The position numbers and the translations under genes were made by a program. The notes beneath the pieces are model-generated. The model saw only the letters and a program-made list of their open reading frames with translations, was not told the DNA's origin and searched no databases. A stretch of DNA of 64,000 nt from JBJXHN01 sp046233135. Lineage in GTDB: Bacteria > Pseudomonadota > Alphaproteobacteria > Rhodospirillales > Rhodospirillaceae. The stretch covers positions 496,001 through 560,000 of the forward strand of contig JBJXHN010000002.1 in assembly GCA_046233135.1 (NCBI GenBank), given 5' to 3'. This document shows positions 44,542 to 52,968 of this stretch, piece by piece (the first letter of the stretch is position 1; each line of letters starts with the position of its first letter).

Positions 44542-44736
44542 ATGAGCAAGAACATGGGCACCATTGATCGTCTGCTGCGCGCCATTGTTGGCGTGGTCCT
44601 GATCGCCCTGGCGGCGACGGGGGTTGTGGGCATGTGGGGCTATGTCGGCGTAGTGCCGCTGTTGACGGCCGCCATCGGCTGGTGCCCGGCCTACCTGCCG
44701 CTGGGAATCAAGACCTGCAAGACCCGCCACGTTTAA
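44542..44736 (+). CDS. DUF2892-family small membrane protein
   Basis: 64 residues, MSKNMGTIDRLLRAIVGVVL. Two membrane segments (about 13-30 and 33-50) end in GWCPAYLPLGIKTCK, with the two cysteines typical of DUF2892/YgaP-like membrane domains, sometimes linked to sulfur or sulfide metabolism. AGAGGA precedes the ATG. A strong hairpin follows at once, so it is probably monocistronic. Confidence 0.9.
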   Translation: MSKNMGTIDRLLRAIVGVVLIALAATGVVGMWGYVGVVPLLTAAIGWCPAYLPLGIKTCKTRHV

Positions 44737-44742
44737 GGATTT

Positions 44743-44774
44743 CCTCATAAATGAACCGCCCCTCATTTATGAGG
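44743..44774. terminator. Hairpin after the DUF2892 gene
   Basis: CCTCATAAATGA (44743-44754) and TCATTTATGAGG (44763-44774) pair perfectly over 12 bp with an 8-nt loop. It starts 7 bp after the DUF2892 stop and is 118 bp from the convergent Crp/Fnr gene end, so it may serve both strands. Confidence 0.65.
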
Positions 44775-44892
44775 GGGTCGTTCATCAAGCGAGGTCGCAT
44801 CGCCGCATCGGAACGCTTGTTTTGGTGTGGCGGTCGGGCCGCCGATTGACCGGGGGGCCATCGGCGGCCCATTTCCCTGGCCGGCGGGGTTT

Positions 44893-45630
44893 TTATTCCA
44901 GGATCACCCCATCCAGCTTCTGCCGGTCCACGCGCACATGGCGTGGCCCGGCGTCGCGCAGGATGTCCCTGCGCCGGAAGTCGGTGATCAGGCGGCTGGC
45001 GGTTTCCTTGGTGATCCCCAGGATGGCCCCCAGATCCTCGCGGCCGGGCAGTTCGACCAGGGGATCGGCGGGGTCCTCTTCCAGCGACCAGTCGTGCAGA
45101 TCTTTCAGGAAATAGGCCAGCCGCTGGCGGCCGCCGCCGGTGGAATAGTGGGCCAGCCAGTCGGTGGCGCGACTCAGCGCCTTGTGCCAGTGGTGGATCA
45201 TGCGGGTGGCCATCCATTCCTGGCGGGCCATGACGTGGCGTACCACCGGCATGGGCACGCGGCAGACCGACACCCGGGTCAGGGCGATGGCGGCATGGTC
45301 GGTGGGGCTGCCCAACAGGGATTCCAGCCCCAGCACGTCGGCCCGGCGGGCCAGCCCGACGATGCGATAGCTGCCGTCGGCCAGGGTGCATTCCCGTTTC
45401 ACGATGCCCCGGCGCAGGATGAACAGGGCGTTGGGCTCGTCGCCTTCGTCGTAGAAGCGGTCCCGCGGGGCCAGGGTCAGTTCGGGGACGGCGGGGGCGA
45501 TCTCGTCCAGCTCCGCCGGGCTCAGCTGTCCGAACAGGGCGCTGTGCTTGACCGTGCAGTTCCGGCAGCGCAGCCGGCGGTCCGTGGGGCTGTCGTTCCT
45601 GGTGTCCGCCTGCCGTAGGGTGGTGTACAT
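44893..45630 (-). CDS. Crp/Fnr-family transcriptional regulator
   Basis: 245 residues from ATG 45630 (MYTTLRQADTRNDSPTDRRL) with GGGAGG 7 nt upstream. A CRNC pair opens the effector domain (RLRCRNCTVKHSALFGQLS), followed by the cyclic nucleotide-binding fold with DEPNALFILRRGIVKRECTL. The C-terminal HTH is LPGREDLGAILGITKETASRLITDFRRR. Cysteine spacing is not that of classical Fnr (C-x2-C-x5-C), so an oxygen-sensing cluster is uncertain. Targets are unknown; the adjacent DUF2892 gene is a candidate. Confidence 0.88.
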   Translation of the reverse strand: MYTTLRQADTRNDSPTDRRLRCRNCTVKHSALFGQLSPAELDEIAPAVPELTLAPRDRFYDEGDEPNALFILRRGIVKRECTLADGSYRIVGLARRADVLGLESLLGSPTDHAAIALTRVSVCRVPMPVVRHVMARQEWMATRMIHHWHKALSRATDWLAHYSTGGGRQRLAYFLKDLHDWSLEEDPADPLVELPGREDLGAILGITKETASRLITDFRRRDILRDAGPRHVRVDRQKLDGVILE

Positions 45631-45740
45631 GGATGGCCCTCCCGAAGAGAAACGTACCATACCGGCGGAGGACGTCGGACGCCACCCGCCGGTAGGGCGT
45701 TTGTCGGGCCGGCTGGGGCTTCACCCCATACAGACGGGGC

Positions 45741-47312
45741 TTACGGCTTCCAGTTGACGGAATACAGATCGAAGCGGCGATCCTTGAGGTTCTGCACAGT
45801 ACCGGTATTGCGGGCCATCACCAAGTCCTCTATGCGCAAGTCGGCGAAGGCCACCATTTCGGCGTTCGGGGTGGTGTCGGCGGCGATGCCGTCGCGGGCG
45901 AAGGGGAAGTCGCAGGGGGTCAGGATGCAGCTTTGCGCATACTGGATATCCATGTTCTCAACATACGGTAGGTTCCCCACGTTGCCGGCCATCACCACGT
46001 AGCACTGGTTCTCCACCGCCCGGGCCTGGCAGCAATAGCGCACCCGCAGATAGCTTTGCCGTTCGTCGGTGCAGAAGGGCACGAACAGGATCTGCGCCCC
46101 CTGGTCCACCAGATGGCGCGACAGTTCCGGGAATTCGCTGTCGTAGCAGATCAGCACACCGATGGGGCCGCAGTCGGTCATGATGGTGTCGCTGGTCGAT
46201 CCGCCGTCGATGCCCCACCAGTAGCGTTCGTTGGGGGTGGGGTGGATCTTGACCTGCTGGTGGATCGAGCCGTCGCGCAGACAGACGTAGCAGATGTTCA
46301 GGATCTGGCTGCCGTCCTCGCTGCGGGTGGGGTGGGATCCGCCGATGATGTTGATGTTGTAGGCCACCGCCAGGTCGGACAGCAGCTTCTTCAGGGGCTC
46401 CGTATACTGGGTCAGCGCGGCGATGGCCTCGCTGGCGGGCAGCGGCTTGTTCTCGATGGACAGCAGCTGGAGCGTGAACAGTTCGGGGAAGACCACGAAG
46501 TCGGCCTTGTAGTCCGCCACCACGTCGACGAAATATTCCACGTTGTGGCCAAATTCCTCGAAGCTTTTCACTCGCCGCTGCTGGTACTGGACGATGGAGA
46601 CCCGCACCGTGTTCGACACCCGGCCGCGTTGCAGGGTGCGGCCGTTCATGGTGGCTTCCGAATAGCCGGGGTTGGACCAGGCCAGATGGGCGGCGTGGCC
46701 CAGGCTTTCCTTGTCGCTGGGCAGATAGCCGCGCAGCACGCCCTTCATTTCGAAGCCGTTGCGCAGCTGGAAGGACAGCACCGGATCGCGCATTTTCTTG
46801 TCGGCGACCATCTGGGCATAGGCTTCCGGTGAGCCGGCCTTTTTCAGGCGGCGGTGTAGGCCGGGCATGCGGCCGGCGAAGACAATGCCCTTCAGCCCCA
46901 GCTTCTTGCACAGGGCCTTGCGTTCGTTATACAGGCGCTGGCCGATGCGCAGGCCGCGGTAGTCCGGATCGACGAAAACTTCCATGCCGTACAGCCAGTC
47001 CCCGTCCGCCTGATGGCGGGATGCCAGACCGTTGCCGGTGATTTCCGCCCAGGTGTGGGGCGCGAAGGCCAGCCGCTCGCTCAGCCGGAAGGTGGCGCAA
47101 TAGCCGACGACAGTGTCCTGATAGACCGCGACGAACTGCCCCTCGGCGAAATTCTGCAACTGACCGCGCAACTGGGCGGAGGAATAGGGTTCCAGCCCGG
47201 GATAGGCCTTGCGGCAAAGCTCCCGGACGGCGGGAATGTCGTCCAGCGAGGCGGGGCGGACGATCAGGCGGGGCTGGCTTTCGTCCCGGGGGGTGGCGGT
47301 CTTCTTGGACAT
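45741..47312 (-). CDS. Fusion of GNAT acetyltransferase and nitrilase-type carbon-nitrogen hydrolase
   Basis: 523 residues from ATG 47312. Residues 15-190 are a GNAT domain (EVFVDPDYRGLRIGQRLYNER is the acetyl-CoA loop region). Residues 225-510 are a nitrilase-superfamily domain with the Glu in FVVFPELFTLQLL, the Lys in QQVKIHPTPNE and the Cys in GVLICYDSEFPELSR, so the triad is complete. Such fusions are known and poorly characterised. Linking an acetyl-CoA site to an amidase suggests sequential chemistry on an amine or amide substrate, an inference. Confidence 0.92.
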   Translation of the reverse strand: MSKKTATPRDESQPRLIVRPASLDDIPAVRELCRKAYPGLEPYSSAQLRGQLQNFAEGQFVAVYQDTVVGYCATFRLSERLAFAPHTWAEITGNGLASRHQADGDWLYGMEVFVDPDYRGLRIGQRLYNERKALCKKLGLKGIVFAGRMPGLHRRLKKAGSPEAYAQMVADKKMRDPVLSFQLRNGFEMKGVLRGYLPSDKESLGHAAHLAWSNPGYSEATMNGRTLQRGRVSNTVRVSIVQYQQRRVKSFEEFGHNVEYFVDVVADYKADFVVFPELFTLQLLSIENKPLPASEAIAALTQYTEPLKKLLSDLAVAYNINIIGGSHPTRSEDGSQILNICYVCLRDGSIHQQVKIHPTPNERYWWGIDGGSTSDTIMTDCGPIGVLICYDSEFPELSRHLVDQGAQILFVPFCTDERQSYLRVRYCCQARAVENQCYVVMAGNVGNLPYVENMDIQYAQSCILTPCDFPFARDGIAADTTPNAEMVAFADLRIEDLVMARNTGTVQNLKDRRFDLYSVNWKP

Positions 47313-47424
47313 GGGTCCTCTCGATGCAACGGCTGCGGCGGGGTGTCCGCACCATGTAGGCATGTTTTCGTCCGACGGGGAGGGTTTCGTCCCGATTTGG
47401 CCCCCGGCCGGATGCTTGGGAAGA

Positions 47425-48465
47425 TCAGGATACCGCTTTCAGGATCGAAACAAGGCCCACCAGCGCCAGGCCCAGCAGGGCGAAGACGGCCTGGCGGCGA
47501 TAGGCCCCGGGGATCCGGTCCAGCAGGGTGTCGACGCCGCCGCTGCGGGTCTGGCGCAAGGCGTCGTTTTCCTTGCGCAGGCCGGCCAGATTGGCGGCCA
47601 TCTGGCGGCTGGCCTGTGCCGTTTCCCAGGCTTCGGCGATGGCATGTCCCAAGGCGCTGGGGGTCGGGTACATGCCGTCGGCGTGCTTGTCGGCCAGGGT
47701 CACCCGATGGGCGTGGCCGACCGCCGTATAGAGCGGCAGGTCGAAGGACCGCAGCGCGGCCACCAGCTCCGGCTCGTCCAGCACGGCGATCGACGGGTCG
47801 TCTCCCCCGCGCACCAGGGCCACGGCCTTGATCTCGGTGCCGCCTTTCAGGGCGGTCCGCAGGCTGGCGAGGATATCGCGGGAATCGCTGATCACGCAGG
47901 TGCGGGTGGCCGGCCGGGTGGCACCGCACCGGGGTCCGATCACGTGCAGGGCATCATTGATCCCCACCTTGGTGCCCAGCAGCAAAAGGTGGTCGGGGCG
48001 GGTGTTGCGGAACAGCTGGGGCAGCGGGACGGGGGCGAAGGGCGGGATGGCGGCGGGCCGGCCGGCGGCCGGCTCGCCCGCTCCCCCCGGTCCGGCCGTG
48101 GCCCAGGCCCCGACCGGGGCGCCGACCACCTGAACGTCCAGGCCGTCGCGAAAGCGGCTGGGCGACAGGGTGGGGACGCCTTCGAAGACGATGCGCGCGC
48201 CTTCGGGCGGAGCCAGGGCGATGTCGCACCGGGCCTTCAGGCTGACGCCGCCCAGGCTCAGGGTCAGATAGACCAGCCGGTCCTTCCAGACGGAGACAGC
48301 AGACACGGTTCCGCGCACCCGGACCACGCGGCCGAGGCACTCGGGGAGACGCTGGCCGAGGTCCAGGGCCAGGAGTTCCATCAACTGGTCCACGGGCATG
48401 TCCACCGGGGGCGCGTCGGCACCTTCGGTTTCGGGGTCCTGGGCGGAAGGGGGCTCATCACTCAT
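47425..48465 (-). CDS. Membrane-anchored protein with XseA-like (exonuclease VII large subunit) fold
   Basis: 346 residues from ATG 48465. Residues 40-120 look like an OB-fold (GRVVRVRGTVSAVSVWKDRL). Residues 195-280 match the exonuclease VII large-subunit core in pattern: SRDILASLRTAL, ALVRGGDDPSIAVLDEPELV, LPLYTAVGHAHRVTLAD and ADGMYPTPSALGHAIAEAW, compared with RGGGS...NDE...AVGHE.D.T..D...APTPSAAA in XseA. The long coiled-coil arm of XseA is replaced by about 35 residues, and the chain ends in a membrane segment (YRRQAVFALLGLALVGLVS). It is not the housekeeping XseA. Function unknown. Confidence 0.65.
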   Translation of the reverse strand: MSDEPPSAQDPETEGADAPPVDMPVDQLMELLALDLGQRLPECLGRVVRVRGTVSAVSVWKDRLVYLTLSLGGVSLKARCDIALAPPEGARIVFEGVPTLSPSRFRDGLDVQVVGAPVGAWATAGPGGAGEPAAGRPAAIPPFAPVPLPQLFRNTRPDHLLLLGTKVGINDALHVIGPRCGATRPATRTCVISDSRDILASLRTALKGGTEIKAVALVRGGDDPSIAVLDEPELVAALRSFDLPLYTAVGHAHRVTLADKHADGMYPTPSALGHAIAEAWETAQASRQMAANLAGLRKENDALRQTRSGGVDTLLDRIPGAYRRQAVFALLGLALVGLVSILKAVS

Positions 48466-48564
48466 GGGCGGCGGGTCCGACGTGTTTTTGGGAAGGGAGG
48501 CGCAGTCTACCCGCCCGGGCGGCTGCCCAAGACCTGCGGGAAACCGCAAGGGCCGGGAAAGCGG

Positions 48565-48981
48565 TCAGTCGAACCCGCCCTGGCGCATTTTTTTGACGGT
48601 GCCACGCTTTTTCTTGGAATCCAGCCGCCGTTCCTTGCTGCCCCGGGTGGGCCTGGTGGGGCGGCGGGGCGGGGGCACATAGGCCGCCTGGCGCAACAGA
48701 TCCACCAGCCGCTCCAGGGCGTCGGCCCGATTGCGCTCCTGGGTGCGGTGGCGGTCGGCATCGATCACGATCACTCCGCCGTTGGTCAGCCGCTGGCCGG
48801 CCAGACGGGCGGCCCGGGTCTTCACGTCGTCGGGCAGGCTGGGCGAGCCCATCAGGTCGAACCGCAGTTCCACGGCGCTGTTGACCTTGTTGACGTTCTG
48901 GCCGCCGGGGCCGGAGGCGCGAACGAAGGTCTCGATGATCTCATCGGGGTGGATCGACAGGCGGCGGGTGATCGTAATCAT
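48565..48981 (-). CDS. arfB: Alternative ribosome-rescue factor / peptidyl-tRNA hydrolase ArfB
   Basis: 138 residues. The catalytic GGQ is in RASGPGGQNVNKVNSAVELR near residue 27, and the basic C-terminal tail (KERRLDSKKKRGTVKKMRQG) is the part that enters the mRNA channel of stalled ribosomes. Length and lack of a release-factor codon-recognition domain distinguish it from prfA/prfB. It is 99 bp upstream of the XseA-like gene on the same strand. Confidence 0.95.
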   Translation of the reverse strand: MITITRRLSIHPDEIIETFVRASGPGGQNVNKVNSAVELRFDLMGSPSLPDDVKTRAARLAGQRLTNGGVIVIDADRHRTQERNRADALERLVDLLRQAAYVPPPRRPTRPTRGSKERRLDSKKKRGTVKKMRQGGFD

Positions 48982-49193
48982 GGCGGGGGACCGAAGGCTT
49001 CCTGGATCGGGTGGGCAATGGGGCCGGATGTCCGGGCAGCATAACGCTTCAGGCGGAAAAGTGGGGGCCGAATGGACGGTGGTATCCCTCGGATGATGGC
49101 GAAAAGATGCCCTGTCGCCGTCTTTCGTCCGCCATGGTCAGCCCTCATGTTCCCCGACAGATCGCCGTATCATCCATGTTCTAGGAGGTTCGC

Positions 49194-50087
49194 ATGGTGC
49201 CCACCGGCTCCATTCTGATGATCCGTCCCGACCACTATGATGTCAGCTACGCCATCAATCCCTGGATGGACCCCCAGGCCTGGCAGGCGGCGGGCGACAG
49301 CGCCCGGGTCCAGGCCGCGGAACAGTGGCTGGCTCTGGCCGCCGCTCTGCGCCGGGCGGGGGCGGAGGTGATCAACGAACCCGGCGTGGCGGACCTGCCC
49401 GACATGGCTTTCCCGGCCAATGCGGCGGTGGTGCTGGACCGGGTGGCCCTGCTCGCGCGCTTCCGTCACCCCGAACGCCAGGCCGAAGAAGCGCCGACCC
49501 ACGCCCTCTTCCAGCGCCTGCTTGGGGCCGGCCACCTGGACGAGGTGCGGCTTCTGCCCGAAAGCGTGACCCAGGAAGGAGCCGGCGACGCCCTGTGGGA
49601 TGCGGCACGGGGGCATTTCTGGGCGGCCCACGGGCCGCGCTCGTCCCGGGACAGCCTGCCGGTTCTGGCGGCGACCTTCGGCCAGCCGGTGGTGGGGCTG
49701 GAACTGGCCACGCGGTCCTACTACCACCTGGATACCTGCTTCTGTCCCCTGCCGGGGGGCGAGGTCATGTATTATCCGCCCGCCTTCACCCCCGACAGCC
49801 TGCGGCGGATTGCCCATCTGGTGCCCGCCTCTCACCGGCTGGAAGCGACGGTGGACGAAGCGGCGGCCTTCAGTCTGAACGCGGTGGCGGTGGGGCGGAC
49901 GCTGGTCATGGCAACGCCTCCCGACAGTCTGCGGCGGCGCCTGGAAGCCTGGGGCTATACGGTGGTTGCCGTGGATCTGTCCCGCTTCCGCCAGTCCGGG
50001 GGCGGGGCCTATTGCATGACCCTGCGGCTGGACCGCAGGTCCGAGGCGGGGGCCACCGGCATCCGGCGCCCCCTGGCCGCAGAGTAG
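49194..50087 (+). CDS. Amidinotransferase/dimethylarginine dimethylaminohydrolase-fold enzyme
   Basis: 297 residues. ATG 49194 has GGAGG 5 nt upstream. The guanidine-group enzyme fold shows MIRPDHYDVSYAINPWM at the start, DMAFPANAAVV near residue 66, the catalytic His in YYHLDTCFCPL near 176 and the catalytic Cys in GGGAYCMTLRL near 275. Relatives include DDAH, arginine deiminase-like proteins and ornithine-related enzymes, so the exact guanidino substrate is open. It is divergent from arfB and convergent with the Sel1 gene. Confidence 0.88.
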   Translation: MVPTGSILMIRPDHYDVSYAINPWMDPQAWQAAGDSARVQAAEQWLALAAALRRAGAEVINEPGVADLPDMAFPANAAVVLDRVALLARFRHPERQAEEAPTHALFQRLLGAGHLDEVRLLPESVTQEGAGDALWDAARGHFWAAHGPRSSRDSLPVLAATFGQPVVGLELATRSYYHLDTCFCPLPGGEVMYYPPAFTPDSLRRIAHLVPASHRLEATVDEAAAFSLNAVAVGRTLVMATPPDSLRRRLEAWGYTVVAVDLSRFRQSGGGAYCMTLRLDRRSEAGATGIRRPLAAE

Positions 50088-50140
50088 GACCGACCGACGG
50101 TGCGCGCTTTTTCCACGCAGGCCGGTGCAGGTGGTCGTCC

Positions 50141-51478
50141 TCAGTCCTTGGGCTGGGGCGCCTGGGACGAGACGGTCTGTTCAGCCCGTTCGATGTCCGC
50201 TTCCGACAGTTCGGACCGTAGGCGGGACAGGGCTTCGCCCGCGCGCTTGCGGTCGACGCTGTCCGCCGGCAGGCTGTTTTCCGCCAGCCGCAGCCACACA
50301 TAGGCCTGCATCGGCTTGCGCGGCACGCCGCCCTGGCCGGTGGCATAGAGCAGGCCCAGGTTCAACTGGGCCTGCGGATTGTTGTGGCGGGCGGCTTCGG
50401 TGAACCAGCGGATGGATTCCGACAGGTCCTTGCGGCCGTTCACTCCGGTGGCGAACATCAGCCCTAGCGAGACCTGGGCATTGGCTGAGCCGGCTTCGGA
50501 TGCCTTGCGGTACCACGCAACCGCGTCGGCGTGGTTGACCTGACCGGCCATGCCCTTTTCGTGGATCATGCCCAGGTTGTACATGGCAGTGACATCGCCA
50601 TTGTTCGCCGCCTTTTCGAACCAGCGCAGCACCTGATCCATGTCCTTCTCCACGTCCGCTCCGTGGGCGTAGAGAAGGGCGAGGTTCACCTGGGCGGGCA
50701 CGCTGTTCTGTTCGGCGGCCTTGCGGTACCACTCGATGGCGATGTGGACGTCTTTCTCGACCCCCTGGCCGTGATGGTACATCAGGGCCAGGTTGTACTG
50801 AGCGTCGGCGCTGCCCTGCTGGGCGGCCTTGGAATACCAGTGGTGGGCCTTTTCCAGGTCCTTTTCCACGCCCATGCCGTGGAAGTACATGCCCCCCAGA
50901 TTGAACTGGCCGAGGGGGAAATCCTGGGCAGCGGCCTTTTCATACAGCTCCAGCGCCATGGCTGCGTCCTGTTCCACACCCCGGCCATGGCAATACAGGA
51001 TCCCCAGTTCGGTCAGGGCGGCGGGGTGGTTCTTGTCGGCGGCCTTGCTCAGCCAGCTGGCGGCTTCGGCGAAGTCGATGGGCACGCCCAGGCCGTTGGG
51101 ATACAGAAGGGCGATGTTCTGTTCGGCCAGCATGGGATCGGCTTCGCTGACCCGCTTGTACCAGCGCACGGCCGGCGCACTGTCGTTGATCTGTCCCCGG
51201 CCGGTGGCCAGCAGCTGGCCCAGCAGGTACTGCGCTTCCGTATTGCCCTGCTCGGCCGACTTGCGCCACAGGGCCGCCGCGTCCGCCCAGTTCTGCAATA
51301 CCCCCTGGCCATGGGCGTACATCATGCCCAGCCACATCTGGGCCTTGGGCTTGCCGGCGTTTGCCAGCGGGCGCCAGTGGGCCAGGGCCATCGGGAAATT
51401 GCCTTCCCGGTAGAACGATTCGCCGGTCCGGAAGCTGGGTTTGCCTTTGAGCTTGGTCTTCTTCTGTGCGTTGGCCAC
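50141..51478 (-). CDS. Sel1-like repeat protein
   Basis: 445 residues from a GTG at 51478. About eleven Sel1 repeats of 36 residues follow one another, each with a core such as AQYNLALMYHHGQGVEKD and a W-Y/F-x-K-A-A helix end. There is no signal peptide, so a cytoplasmic scaffold role is likely. The gene lies 106 bp downstream of the type I adaptor on the same strand and may belong to its operon. Sel1 proteins often assist surface structure assembly or signalling, but no role is shown here. Confidence 0.9.
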   Translation of the reverse strand: MANAQKKTKLKGKPSFRTGESFYREGNFPMALAHWRPLANAGKPKAQMWLGMMYAHGQGVLQNWADAAALWRKSAEQGNTEAQYLLGQLLATGRGQINDSAPAVRWYKRVSEADPMLAEQNIALLYPNGLGVPIDFAEAASWLSKAADKNHPAALTELGILYCHGRGVEQDAAMALELYEKAAAQDFPLGQFNLGGMYFHGMGVEKDLEKAHHWYSKAAQQGSADAQYNLALMYHHGQGVEKDVHIAIEWYRKAAEQNSVPAQVNLALLYAHGADVEKDMDQVLRWFEKAANNGDVTAMYNLGMIHEKGMAGQVNHADAVAWYRKASEAGSANAQVSLGLMFATGVNGRKDLSESIRWFTEAARHNNPQAQLNLGLLYATGQGGVPRKPMQAYVWLRLAENSLPADSVDRKRAGEALSRLRSELSEADIERAEQTVSSQAPQPKD

Positions 51479-51584
51479 GGTGATCAGGATCCGTCGGTCT
51501 GGAGAAGCGGTCCGGAAGCGGGATTCCGGGTTATTCCCGAAACGGCCTCAAAGCGGCCGGTTCGGATGGCAGGAGGTGTCCGGG

Positions 51585-52949
51585 TCAGGGCTCGCGCATG
51601 CCTTCGTCGAAGGACTTGAGCATCGGACGCAGCAGGTAGGACATGATCGTCCGGTCCCCGATGTTGATTTCGGCCGAGCCGGTCATGCCGGGGACCAGAC
51701 GGAAGTCCTCGGGCACCTTCACCAGCTTGTTCTCGTCGATATCCACCTTCACGCGATAGAAGGTCGCCTGCTGAGGCAGGGGCAGGTCCAGTTCGCTTCC
51801 CTGGAAGGTATCACCGGAAATCAGCCGCACCTTGCCTTCCAGCGTGCCATGTTCGATGTAGGGAAAGGCATCCAGCTTCACCGTCACGTGATCGCCCAGG
51901 CGGACCCGGCCGATCTGGGCGGCGGGCATGTAGGCGGTGACTTCCATGGGGGCGTCCAGGGGGATCAGGGTCATCACCGATTCGGCGGCCCTGACCACCG
52001 AGCCCACCGAGATTTCGGCCATGTCCAGCACCACCGCGTCTTCCGGCGCCCGCAGGGTGACCAGGTCGGACAGACGCTGGGCCTTGGTCGCCTGCTCCTG
52101 CAGGGAATCGCGCTTGGCGCGGACTTCGGCCAGTTCCTTGACGATCTCCCCTTCCCAGTTCTGGCGGAAGGCGTCCCGTTCGGCCGACAGCGATTCAAGC
52201 TGGTGACGGCCGGCGATCAGGGCGTTCCTGGACTGCTCCAGGGCCTGCTCGATTTCCAGACGGTTGTTCAGGGCGATCAGGGCGTTCAGCCTGCTGCCGT
52301 GTTCCTGCTTGTACAGCTCGTTGCGCATGCCTTCCACATCCCGGGCGACCTCCAGCCGGGATTCCAGGATCTGGATGTCCTGCTCGGTTTTGGCCAGGCC
52401 GGCGCGGGTCTCGGCGATGCGTTCCTCGTAGTTGCGCACCTGGGAGGCGTATTGTGCCCGGCGTTCCTGGTACAGGGACTGTTGCAGGGCGTAGTACCCC
52501 TGGCCGTCGCCTTCGGCGGGAACGGCGAAGTCGCGGCCGTCCCGTTCCGTTTCCAGGCGGGCGATGCGGGCGTTCAGGGACCGGATGTTGTTCTCGATCT
52601 CGCCGGAGTCGGCATCGGCGAAGGTGGCGTCCATGGTGGCCAGGATCTGGCCCTTGCGGACCACGTCACCGGACTGAACCTCGATGCTCTTGATGATCGC
52701 GGTCTGGATCGGCTGCATCAGGATGTTGGCAGCCGAGGCGCTGACCATGGCCGGCGCACCGATCACCTTGTCCACTTTCGAGACAGAGGCCCAGACGGCG
52801 AAGCTGATCACCATCGCCAGCAGGATGTAAAGGGCGCTGCGGGCGAGCCACGGGTCCGACCGGCCCTCGATTTCCGAGGGGTCGGACTGGAACTCGTTGA
52901 CGATCTCGCGGACCTTCCGGTTCTTTTCAAACAGGTCGACATAAGACAT
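51585..52949 (-). CDS. Type I secretion periplasmic adaptor (HlyD family)
   Basis: 454 residues. One membrane segment near residues 40-60 (ALYILLAMVISFAVWASVSK) is followed by the lipoyl/barrel start VQSGDVVRKGQILATMDATF, a long coiled-coil hairpin (residues 110-290), and the C-terminal HlyD signature VPGMTGSAEINIGDRTIMSYLLRP (parts shown). It links the inner-membrane exporter to a TolC-type outer-membrane channel, which is not in the window. It follows the exporter by 19 bp. Confidence 0.95.
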   Translation of the reverse strand: MSYVDLFEKNRKVREIVNEFQSDPSEIEGRSDPWLARSALYILLAMVISFAVWASVSKVDKVIGAPAMVSASAANILMQPIQTAIIKSIEVQSGDVVRKGQILATMDATFADADSGEIENNIRSLNARIARLETERDGRDFAVPAEGDGQGYYALQQSLYQERRAQYASQVRNYEERIAETRAGLAKTEQDIQILESRLEVARDVEGMRNELYKQEHGSRLNALIALNNRLEIEQALEQSRNALIAGRHQLESLSAERDAFRQNWEGEIVKELAEVRAKRDSLQEQATKAQRLSDLVTLRAPEDAVVLDMAEISVGSVVRAAESVMTLIPLDAPMEVTAYMPAAQIGRVRLGDHVTVKLDAFPYIEHGTLEGKVRLISGDTFQGSELDLPLPQQATFYRVKVDIDENKLVKVPEDFRLVPGMTGSAEINIGDRTIMSYLLRPMLKSFDEGMREP

Positions 52950-52968
52950 TGGATGTTGATCCGCTCGC

